Shown one piece after another: positions 1 to 5,265 of a stretch of 5,265 nucleotides of DNA. The translations under genes and the position numbers were made by a program. The stretch comes from Armatimonadota bacterium (lineage in GTDB: Bacteria; Armatimonadota; Zipacnadia; Zipacnadales; VGFC01): assembly GCA_016869015.1 (NCBI GenBank), contig VGFB01000356.1, positions 1-5,265 of the forward strand, read 5' to 3'. The first letter of the stretch is position 1. Every line of letters starts with the position of its first letter. A model generated the notes under the pieces. It made no database searches. It worked only from the letters and a program-made list of their open reading frames with translations, and was not told the origin of the DNA.

Positions 1-28
1 TGCTCTGCACGAGGCCTCGTGTCGAGCA
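1..28 (-). terminator. Imperfect palindrome after the lyase gene, possible terminator
   Basis: It lies 22-49 nt beyond the lyase stop codon. The centre, CACGAGGCCTCGTG (8-21), is a perfect 14-bp palindrome. Outer arms TGCTC (1-5) and GAGCA (24-28) also pair, separated from the core by a 2x2 mismatch. The transcript would form a stem of at least 10 pairs with a GGCC loop. The window ends at the stem, so a following U tract cannot be checked. Confidence 0.4.
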
Positions 29-50
29 TTCGGAGGGCCGTGGGGTACTC

Positions 51-2651
51 CTATCCGCTACCCTCGACGAGCTCTCCTGCCATCGTCGCCGCGGACGGCT
101 CCCGCCCGGGGCGAGTGCGGACCAGCGCGAGCCGCGCCCGGGCGCGCACGCCTCCGGCGGCGAGCTCGCCGGGCCCGTCGAAGGCGTACAGCAGCGTGTC
201 GGAGGCCTCCCCGCGCGTGACCCGAAGGCCGAGCGCCTCGTGCTTCGGGCGGCCGACATCGAGCAGTTCGGCGCGGACCTCGGGCGCCTCCCCCGCGCCG
301 TAAGGCACGAGCAGCGTCACGAAGAGCTGCGGACAGGGCCCGCGCCTCCCGTAGATCGGCGTCGGCGAGGGCTTGCGCTCATACATCGGTGCCCAGCCCT
401 GCACCGGGTCCTCCTGCCCCTTCACGATGGTGACCGTCAAGCCGTCGGTGTCGACCGGCACCAGCGCCACATTCGCCGCGTCCGGCTGAGTGGTGCGTGC
501 AACCAGGGTCGCCTCGTCGATGACCGCCTCCTCGGCCGCCAGATGGAACAGGCTCTCGTAGCTGTGTTCGCCTGTCCCCAGCAGTCGGTCGAGGACCACG
601 AAGTAGTCCGGCTTCACGAAGATGACGGTGCGCTCATGGGTCACGCTGCGGTCCCGCTGGGGCCCGTAGCCTTCCGTATACGAGCCCGTCGCCCAGTCGA
701 AGTGCTCGGTCGTCGCCCAGTTGCCGGTCAGTGGCTCGGCGCCCTGGTATGTCTCGGCCAGCCCGCCCCGGTGCTGCGGTTGGCCGTCAACCATGATCGT
801 GTTGTGCGACTCGGTGCTGAGCGCGTACCGCCGCCACTTCGACCGATCGTAGGTGTAGTTCCCGCCCTCCGTCAGCAGAATGCGTCCGTAACCGTAGAGG
901 AACAGGCTCAGCTTGTCCTCGTGCTGATGCCCGGTGCCGTACGGGCCGGCCTCGAACATCAGGTAGAGGTCATCGGGGCCCCACCCGCTCCGCATCACGG
1001 ACTGCCCGGCCCACGGGAAGGCGCAGGAGGTGAAGTCGACCGGCGCGCCCTGCTCGCCCAGCGAGGAGCCCCAGAGATACTGCTCGTCGCCGTACAGGTC
1101 GTAGGCTTCCTTCAGCGTGCCGCGGACGCCGGTCAGCCCCGAATCGTTCAGCGGTGGGAGGTGGCCGGTCGGCATCATCGCGCCGAGGTTGTACCGGTAC
1201 ATCGGCTCCAGCTTCTCCAGGTACCCCTCGGGTGGCGGCAGGCCGTTGCGCAGCAGCGGATCGAGCGCCGCCTTGAAGTTCCCCCGTGCAACCTGATGAT
1301 AGCCCGTGGTCAGCTCCATCTGGACCCCGTCGGGGTACACCTGCCGCTCCAGCTCCATCGCCAGCCGCCCGTAGGCGACGTTGCGCCAGTCCGCCGCGTC
1401 CCGGAACTCGGGGAACATCACCCCGATGTGCGCCAGCCCGTTGCACTCCATCGTGACCCAGTTGCCGCCGTGCTCGGGGAAATCCACCGTCATCCGCCGC
1501 AGCTGCTGAGCGTGCTCCACGAAGGACTTCACGAAGGTGCAGTGCGCCTCCGGCGTCAGCGAGGACGAGCCGAGGAAGTAGTGGTACGCGTCCATCCACG
1601 TGCCCGCGGTCCGGATGCCCTGCTCGATGGTCCGCCACGTTGGCCCGGTGTTCGGCGACCCCAGCACCGGCGCCAGCTCCTTCGCCGTCCAGTCCAGCAT
1701 CTGCGCGACCCACTCCTGCGCGTACCTCTCGTCCCCAGTGCCCCAGTACGCCTGCCCGAGCGCGCTCCACCAGGGGAAGCGGTTCAGGTTGTACGTCCAC
1801 TCCGGCGTGTAGTCGGGCTCCTGCGGGTCGAACCCGTTGGCCTTCCAGTCGAGGTCGGGCCCCAGGTTCGTCTCCCGCCCGAAGGAGCTGTGGACATGCG
1901 CCAGCGCGCGGTCGGCGTTCCTCGTGTCGTAGCCGTCCTGGCGGGACTTCTCTCGGTCCCGCCAGTCAAACCGCCACACCGGCTTCTCCCGCGCGCGCAT
2001 GTAGGCCAGGAACTCCGTCTTCGCCTTGGTGTAGTCGCCCGCGGCGGCCGCGTCCCGGGTCGGCTGCAACTCCGGGATGTCCTCGCGCAGCATCCCGAGG
2101 AGCTCGGCATCCCCCAGCAACGGCCCCGGGCCCCTGAACTCATTCGTCAGTTCGAGATCGTCAATGTAGACCACCGCCTCCGGATTCGGTGTGTTCCCCC
2201 AGCCCGCCGCCGTGAAGGTGATCGAATCGATCTGGTCCCAGCCGCGCGGCGTCCTCGCGCCCTCGGTGCGCTCGATGGCGAGACCGTACCGCCGCCAGCC
2301 GGGCTTGCTCAGGTCGACGGACACCAGCCAGTAGTCCGGCCCCTCGGTCGCGGGGTTCTCCGAGTTCAGCAGCACCACGAACCGGCCGCGAACCGGCCTC
2401 TCCGAGTACACCCAGAACGTGAAGTGCGAGTACCCCGTCCAGTCATGCGGGATGTCGGCACAGCTGACGCTCGACGTCTTGTCCATCGCCGACCAGCGCG
2501 CCGATGTGCCCCCAGACCGGGCCTGCGCGTCGGATCGCTCGAAGCCCCTCCAGGCGGAGACCGAGTCGAAGTCGGTGATCGGCGCCGCATCCTGCGCGCA
2601 CGTCGCCGTAACTGCCGAGCCCAGAAGCGTCGCCGCCAAAGCCCAGACCAT
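51..2651 (-). CDS. Secreted heparinase II/III-family polysaccharide lyase
   Basis: An 866-residue protein predicted to cleave a uronic-acid-containing polysaccharide by beta-elimination outside the cytoplasm. Residues 1-20 form a short Sec-type signal peptide, likely cut after TCA and before QDA. Residues about 22-170 look like a carbohydrate-binding beta-sandwich ending in VYIDDLEL. Residues about 180-500 match the heparinase II/III N-terminal alpha-toroid, with GNWVTMECNGLAH (396-408), FPEF (413-416) and YPDGVQMELTTGYH (439-452). Residues about 550-700 match the heparinase II/III beta domain, with GHQHEDKLSL (574-583), EGGNYTY (595-601) and SHNTIMVDG (615-623). Probable catalytic residues are N397, Y451 and H575 or H577. 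The 54-residue Asn-Tyr spacing equals what I recall for heparinase III (PL12). The start is firm: an in-frame TGA lies two codons upstream and a strong Shine-Dalgarno site precedes the ATG. The signal peptide n-region (MVW) lacks a basic residue, which is unusual. Substrate (heparan-like, alginate-like or other) cannot be fixed from sequence. Confidence 0.93.
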   Translation of the reverse strand: MVWALAATLLGSAVTATCAQDAAPITDFDSVSAWRGFERSDAQARSGGTSARWSAMDKTSSVSCADIPHDWTGYSHFTFWVYSERPVRGRFVVLLNSENPATEGPDYWLVSVDLSKPGWRRYGLAIERTEGARTPRGWDQIDSITFTAAGWGNTPNPEAVVYIDDLELTNEFRGPGPLLGDAELLGMLREDIPELQPTRDAAAAGDYTKAKTEFLAYMRAREKPVWRFDWRDREKSRQDGYDTRNADRALAHVHSSFGRETNLGPDLDWKANGFDPQEPDYTPEWTYNLNRFPWWSALGQAYWGTGDERYAQEWVAQMLDWTAKELAPVLGSPNTGPTWRTIEQGIRTAGTWMDAYHYFLGSSSLTPEAHCTFVKSFVEHAQQLRRMTVDFPEHGGNWVTMECNGLAHIGVMFPEFRDAADWRNVAYGRLAMELERQVYPDGVQMELTTGYHQVARGNFKAALDPLLRNGLPPPEGYLEKLEPMYRYNLGAMMPTGHLPPLNDSGLTGVRGTLKEAYDLYGDEQYLWGSSLGEQGAPVDFTSCAFPWAGQSVMRSGWGPDDLYLMFEAGPYGTGHQHEDKLSLFLYGYGRILLTEGGNYTYDRSKWRRYALSTESHNTIMVDGQPQHRGGLAETYQGAEPLTGNWATTEHFDWATGSYTEGYGPQRDRSVTHERTVIFVKPDYFVVLDRLLGTGEHSYESLFHLAAEEAVIDEATLVARTTQPDAANVALVPVDTDGLTVTIVKGQEDPVQGWAPMYERKPSPTPIYGRRGPCPQLFVTLLVPYGAGEAPEVRAELLDVGRPKHEALGLRVTRGEASDTLLYAFDGPGELAAGGVRARARLALVRTRPGREPSAATMAGELVEGSG

Positions 2652-2661
2652 GGTTCACCTC
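2652..2661 (-). promoter_or_regulatory. Strong Shine-Dalgarno site of the lyase gene
   Basis: Read on the minus strand, GAGGTGAACC lies directly before the ATG. It matches 9 of 10 bases of the anti-SD complement GAGGTGATCC, and the GAGG core is 6 nt from the start codon. The in-frame TGA that excludes a longer protein is part of this same site. Together they fix the lyase start. Confidence 0.85.
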
Positions 2662-2826
2662 GTCAAGGCCGCGACCAGCGGCTGGTGCCTCGGCCCGCAG
2701 AGCCGCCTAGTGCGGTGTCACTCGTGATCGTCTGGATCGGTCGACGGCCCCTTCCGCAGGCCATCCGTCACCGTCGTAGGACGGCGCGCTAGAGGCGGTC
2801 TCAGAAGCCCGACCAACCGAACCCTC
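2662..2826 (-). other. Leader region of the lyase gene, no clear promoter
   Basis: This non-repeated stretch lies between the tandem units and the lyase Shine-Dalgarno site. I see no convincing -35/-10 pair. A short hairpin, CCGTC-GTAG-GACGG (2771-2784), and an odd palindrome at 2674-2686 are the only structures found. No small coding gene with a ribosome site was recognised. The lyase is either transcribed from an unrecognised promoter here or by read-through from the DUF6067 gene. Confidence 0.5.
2674..2686. promoter_or_regulatory. Odd palindrome ACCAGC-G-GCTGGT before the lyase
   Basis: Perfect 6-bp arms around one central base, 22 nt upstream of the ATG and 12 nt upstream of the Shine-Dalgarno site. 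It could be an operator or, in RNA, a 5-bp stem with a 3-nt loop. Only position and symmetry support it. Confidence 0.25.
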
Positions 2827-2837
2827 ACCCCAGCCCC
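2827..2837. repeat. 11-bp direct repeat at unit boundaries (three copies)
   Basis: ACCCCAGCCCC occurs at 2827-2837, 2989-2999 and 3151-3161, exactly 162 bp apart. The rightmost copy is in the gene and encodes part of PGLG. The leftmost copy is flanked on its left by unrelated sequence. This is the pattern expected if a single ancestral stretch bounded by two copies was duplicated by unequal recombination or replication slippage between them. Confidence 0.8.
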
Positions 2838-2888
2838 TCATCGGCGCCAACGTGAGTCCCTTGGAGGGGCCGCATACGAGCCTGCTGT

Positions 2889-2900
2889 CGCCTGCAGGCG
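2889..2900. repeat. 12-bp perfect palindrome in distal unit
   Basis: CGCCTGCAGGCG, the 162-bp-shifted copy of the palindrome in the neighbouring unit. The one substitution in the non-coding part of the unit (2901) lies immediately next to it and leaves it intact. Confidence 0.5.
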
Positions 2901-2909
2901 AAGTATCCG

Positions 2910-2947
2910 GCCCGAAGGCGGGCTGGGGACAGGCACCAACTCCCGCC
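2910..2947 (-). repeat. Second copy of the GC-rich hairpin cluster
   Basis: This is the equivalent in the distal repeat unit of the structure at 3072-3109, with identical stem and loop sequences. If the first acts on transcript ends, this would be a second tandem site before the lyase gene. No U tract is present. Confidence 0.4.
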
Positions 2948-2962
2948 TTGGCCGACGGACCA

Positions 2963-2999
2963 CTAGGTCCCCACTCTCACCAGCCGGTACCCCAGCCCC
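2963..2999 (-). pseudogene. Duplicated 3' tail of the DUF6067 gene
   Basis: On the minus strand this stretch reads GLGYRLVRVGT followed by TAG. The genuine gene end at 3125-3160 reads GLGYQLVRVGS followed by TAG. The two 37-nt segments differ at four positions: one gives Q to R, one is silent (AGG/AGA), and two adjacent ones give S to T. The stop codon is kept. It has no start of its own and is a by-product of the tandem duplication, or the tail of a paralogous gene brought in with the repeat. Confidence 0.75.
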
Positions 3000-3050
3000 T
3001 CATCGGCGCCAACGTGAGTCCCTTGGAGGGGCCGCATACGAGCCTGCTGT

Positions 3051-3062
3051 CGCCTGCAGGCG
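3051..3062. repeat. 12-bp perfect palindrome in proximal unit
   Basis: CGCCTGCAGGCG is its own reverse complement. It could be a protein-binding site or a small hairpin in RNA. Its duplicate is at 2889-2900. I know of no regulator that would bind it. Confidence 0.5.
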
Positions 3063-3071
3063 GAGTATCCG

Positions 3072-3109
3072 GCCCGAAGGCGGGCTGGGGACAGGCACCA
3101 ACTCCCGCC
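3072..3109 (-). terminator. GC-rich hairpin cluster downstream of the DUF6067 gene
   Basis: In the minus-strand transcript, 16-53 nt after the stop codon, GGCGGG (3109-3104) can pair with CCCGCC (3084-3079) across a 19-nt loop. Alternatively GCCCG-CCTT-CGGGC (3085-3072) forms a tight tetraloop hairpin. The two share bases and exclude each other. No U tract follows, so a classical intrinsic terminator is not shown; it could equally be a 3'-end stabilising structure. The same structure is repeated at 2910-2947. Confidence 0.35.
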
Positions 3110-3124
3110 TTGGCCGACGGACCA

Positions 3125-5265
3125 CTAACTCCCCACCCTCACCAGCTGGTACCCCAGCCCCGGAACGGTCAGCTCCAGCGTGTCGCCGGTGAGCGTGAGG
3201 GGCTCCTCGTCAGGCCAGCTGCAGACCTCCGTCGCGGGCACCTTGAGGCGCTTCAGGTTCAGACGAACCGCGCCCGTGCGCTCCTCCCGGCCGAGGTTGG
3301 CGACCACGAGGAGCGCCTGGTCGTCGCTGCGTCGGTAGGCGCTGGCGTACACGTCGGGCAGGTCGGTGGTCGCCGGAGGCTCCGGGTCGAAGTACGGCAG
3401 GAACTCGGAGTCCACGAAGCCGAAGGCATCCATGGCTCGATAGGCCTCGTCCACGACCTTCGCGTTGCACCAGATCGGCCAGACGCCCACATCGTGGATG
3501 AGCAGCAGGCCCATCATGCCCCGGGTCGGCTCGATCTGCTCGATGTACGGCGAGCGGAACTCCGGCAGGAAGAAGGGCATCAGGCCCCACTGCCGGCCCA
3601 TGTACTCGCACCGGAAGCTGTCCAGGGTCATCACGTCGAGGTAACTGTCCTTCACCACCTCCCGGAAGTGCTCGCCGTCGAGGTACGAGTCGTCGTAGGC
3701 CAGGACGGGGATCATCATCTTCCCCGACATGTGCGCCTGGGTGAAGGTCTCTCGCGGAAGCCCCTTGATGATCGCGTAGTCGCGCCGATACAGCGCCCGA
3801 TAGCCCAGGATCGGCGTGCCCGTCCCGCTCCGACCGTCGCGCTCATACCCCACGCCCGCCGCCACCGCAGAGGACATGTACGGGTGGGTCTGGTCGTGGT
3901 ACGCGCCATCGATCCCGTACTGTTCCAGGAACTCCTTCGTCTTCGCCATGATGAAGTCCGCATAGCCCGCCCCGTTCGGCGAGACCATCGCGAAGGTGTG
4001 CTTCCAGCCCGCCTCAGGGATGCTCGGGTCGACGGAGCCCATCGCCCACAGCGACTTGTAGAACTGCCACTCCGGGATGTCCTCGCGGATGTAGGTCAGG
4101 CAGAGGTACGGGACGGCCTTGAGGCCCTGCGCGTGCAGCTGGTTGATCTGCTCCGCGAACCGCTCGGGGTTGCGCGCCTCGGGGTAGCCGAAGGCGGCCA
4201 GGGAGTCCTCGTGGTTGGCCTGCGGCCAGACGATGTGCACGTTCTGGCGCGTCATGGCCTGCTGCCCGCCCAGCGCGCTGCTCATCCTCCACTTGCGCCA
4301 GTCCTTCGGGATCGGCTTCACCGGCGTCGCCTGCAGGCCCAGGACCAGCTTCCAGTCCGCCGGCAGCCGCTGGCCTTTCGCCAGCAGGTTCAGGCGCATG
4401 ACGATCTCATCGCCCTGCCGCACGATCTCGAAGGCGTTCTCCGCCTTCCCGTTGGGCCAGCCCTCATCGGACTCCACGCACCAGAACAGCCCCCGGTCGT
4501 TGTCGCCGAGCCAGGCGAACGGGATCCACGCCGCCTTGTCGACCACACCCTCCCCCTCCGGGACGCTGCCCGAGGTGGGAATCCAGCTCGGCGCATACCG
4601 GTGCCGATACAGCGCGTTCTCGGCCTTCACCGGGATCTCGAGGGCCAGTTCCTCCGCCGGCAGGTTCTCCGGATCATCGCAGGTCAGTTCCACCAGCACG
4701 AACCCGTCGTACTCGATCCAGCTGTTCGCCCGAAAGCGGGTCGTCGTGTCCCCTACGGCTGCCTCTCCCGCGGCCTCCAACTCGGCGCGGGTCGGTGAGC
4801 TCGAGCGCAGGCGGACCTGCTCGTCGCGCCAGACGGCCATCTGATCCCCGGCCTTCAGCATCAGCCGAATCGGGCGAGACAGCCCCTCGGCCCCGGCCGT
4901 CGCGATCTGCGTTGGCAGCAGGCCCCCGAACGAGTACCGCCGACCCCAGCAGCTGACGTTGGTCCCGCTCACCTCCAGCGGGGTCCAGGGCGGCAGCACG
5001 TTGTCCTCGAGGCCGAGGCCCTTGCCCAGCCACTCCGTGGAAGGGACGATCAGCGGAGACCGCACCTCGAACGCCGGACCGCCCTCCGCCGTCACGGCCG
5101 CCACCACCTCATACGCCCCGGGCTCCCGCGACGGCAGTGGTCCGGCCTGCCGGGCCAGGCCCGCGGTGAAGGCTACGGCCGGCGTGTCGCCGGGCAGGGC
5201 GTCTCCCTGTCGCAGCACGCCGATGCGCGCCCGCAAGTCCCCGTCGGGCACATCGGCCCCGCCCA
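3125..5265 (-). CDS. DUF6067 / GH123-N-type glycoside hydrolase-like protein, 5' partial
   Basis: At least 712 residues; the frame continues to the window edge, so the N-terminus is missing. The GTG at 5251 is only the first possible start codon inside the window and falls in the middle of a beta domain, so I do not treat it as the start. Residues below are counted from it. The signature of the DUF6067 family is clear: STEWLGKGLG (71-80), VLPPWTPLEV (85-94), SCWGRRYSF (100-108), LPTQIATAG (112-120) and LGLQATPVKP (304-313). A TIM-barrel-like part follows (about 325-620), with NPERFAEQINQLHAQGLKAVPY (361-382 region), GIDGAYHDQTHP (446-457) and YDDSYLDGEHF (519-529). D453, D520, D521, D525 and E527 are candidate active-site acids. 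A C-terminal beta domain (about 630-708) ends GLGYQLVRVGS. The adjacent Asp-Glu pair typical of GH123 enzymes is not visible in these barrel segments, so activity and substrate are unassigned. A lyase gene lies downstream, and the last codons are inside a tandem repeat. Confidence 0.9.
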   Translation of the reverse strand, partial: GGADVPDGDLRARIGVLRQGDALPGDTPAVAFTAGLARQAGPLPSREPGAYEVVAAVTAEGGPAFEVRSPLIVPSTEWLGKGLGLEDNVLPPWTPLEVSGTNVSCWGRRYSFGGLLPTQIATAGAEGLSRPIRLMLKAGDQMAVWRDEQVRLRSSSPTRAELEAAGEAAVGDTTTRFRANSWIEYDGFVLVELTCDDPENLPAEELALEIPVKAENALYRHRYAPSWIPTSGSVPEGEGVVDKAAWIPFAWLGDNDRGLFWCVESDEGWPNGKAENAFEIVRQGDEIVMRLNLLAKGQRLPADWKLVLGLQATPVKPIPKDWRKWRMSSALGGQQAMTRQNVHIVWPQANHEDSLAAFGYPEARNPERFAEQINQLHAQGLKAVPYLCLTYIREDIPEWQFYKSLWAMGSVDPSIPEAGWKHTFAMVSPNGAGYADFIMAKTKEFLEQYGIDGAYHDQTHPYMSSAVAAGVGYERDGRSGTGTPILGYRALYRRDYAIIKGLPRETFTQAHMSGKMMIPVLAYDDSYLDGEHFREVVKDSYLDVMTLDSFRCEYMGRQWGLMPFFLPEFRSPYIEQIEPTRGMMGLLLIHDVGVWPIWCNAKVVDEAYRAMDAFGFVDSEFLPYFDPEPPATTDLPDVYASAYRRSDDQALLVVANLGREERTGAVRLNLKRLKVPATEVCSWPDEEPLTLTGDTLELTVPGLGYQLVRVGS

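Larger units (their letters stand above)
2827..2988. repeat. 162-bp tandem unit, gene-distal copy
   Basis: Second copy of the unit, directly abutting the first. The part corresponding to 3' non-coding sequence differs from its partner at a single base (A at 2901 against G at 3063). The other four differences lie in the part that copies the upstream gene's tail. It also starts with ACCCCAGCCCC. Beyond its left edge (below 2827) homology to the unit stops. Confidence 0.95.
2989..3150. repeat. 162-bp tandem unit, gene-proximal copy
   Basis: This unit matches the adjacent 2827-2988 at 157 of 162 positions with no gap. The differences are at 3063, 3128, 3129, 3137 and 3147 (partner positions are 162 lower). 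Its right end, 3125-3150, is coding sequence for the C-terminus and stop of the DUF6067 gene; the rest is 3' non-coding sequence. It begins with ACCCCAGCCCC, and the same 11 bases follow the unit at 3151-3161 inside the gene. I recognise no known element. Confidence 0.95.

Noticed and set aside
20..29. ATG at 29-27 on the minus strand as the start of a next gene
   Set aside because: Only about nine codons are visible before the window edge, there is no Shine-Dalgarno site, and it overlaps the palindrome.
2661..2666. TTGACG on the minus strand, resembling a -35 box
   Set aside because: It lies 10 nt before the lyase ATG and overlaps the Shine-Dalgarno site; the matching -10 would be inside the gene and reads GGCTTT, which is poor.
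240..2792. 850-codon open frame on the plus strand opposite the lyase gene
   Set aside because: It is rich in Arg, Pro, His and Val with no domain sense, and is antisense to a clearly conserved lyase. Such shadows are normal at this GC content.
2782..2817. TTGGTC, 17-nt spacer, TCTAGC on the minus strand as a lyase promoter
   Set aside because: The spacing is right, but the -10 matches consensus at only three of six bases. Chance matches this weak are expected.
2827..3150. Insertion sequence with terminal inverted repeats
   Set aside because: No transposase is encoded and no target-site duplication flanks the whole array. The inverted repeats are short and one copy is part of a coding sequence. 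A non-autonomous element stays possible and is listed as a finding.
2827..3161. CRISPR-like array, because of regularly spaced repeats
   Set aside because: The repeats directly abut with a 162-bp period and there are no unique spacers; it is a plain tandem duplication. No cas gene is present.
2852..4798. 648-codon plus-strand open frame beginning with a 54-residue tandem repeat (SPLEGPHTSLLSPAGG...)
   Set aside because: It looks like a repeat protein only because the 162-bp DNA repeat preserves frame. It then runs antisense through the DUF6067 gene, has a GTG start with no Shine-Dalgarno site, and its composition is low in sense.
5249..5251. GTG at 5251 as the true start of the DUF6067 gene
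   Set aside because: The frame is open to the window edge, the residues before it continue the same beta domain, no Shine-Dalgarno site is visible in the few bases before it, and no signal peptide follows.

Overview
This is a GC-rich bacterial window holding two large genes, both read leftwards on the minus strand, and a structured, duplicated intergenic region between them. Both products are carbohydrate-active enzymes of types common in polysaccharide-degrading Planctomycetota, Verrucomicrobiota, Lentisphaerota, Armatimonadota and related, often uncultured lineages. That placement is inferred from gene content and base composition only. There is no ribosomal, tRNA or other marker gene to fix the taxon.

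Right part (3125-5265, minus): the 3' portion of a large glycoside-hydrolase-like protein of the DUF6067 / GH123-N type. It has beta-sandwich domains, a TIM-barrel-like region with an Asp-containing strand end, and a C-terminal beta domain. Its reading frame stays open to the right edge, so its true start lies outside the window.

Middle (2652-3124): 473 bp without a gene. Most of it is two near-identical 162-bp tandem units (2827-2988 and 2989-3150; 157 of 162 positions match). The units begin inside the last codons of the upstream gene, so the left unit carries a diverged second copy of that gene's 3' end, including its stop codon. Three copies of an 11-bp sequence, ACCCCAGCCCC, sit at the unit boundaries, which fits unequal recombination or slippage between short direct repeats. 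The units are rich in inverted repeats. The remaining part (2652-2826) is the leader of the second gene.

Left part (51-2651, minus): a complete 866-residue secreted heparinase II/III-family polysaccharide lyase with a strong Shine-Dalgarno site. An imperfect palindrome at 1-28 follows its stop and may be a terminator.

The probable biology is breakdown of a uronic-acid-containing or amino-sugar-containing polysaccharide. The lyase would cut the chain by beta-elimination, and the DUF6067 protein may hydrolyse glycosidic bonds in the same substrate. The genes are codirectional, but the long repeat-filled gap argues against tight translational coupling. No mobile-element gene, CRISPR array, RNA gene or phage gene was seen. 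The most unusual item is the tandem unit that duplicates a gene tail.
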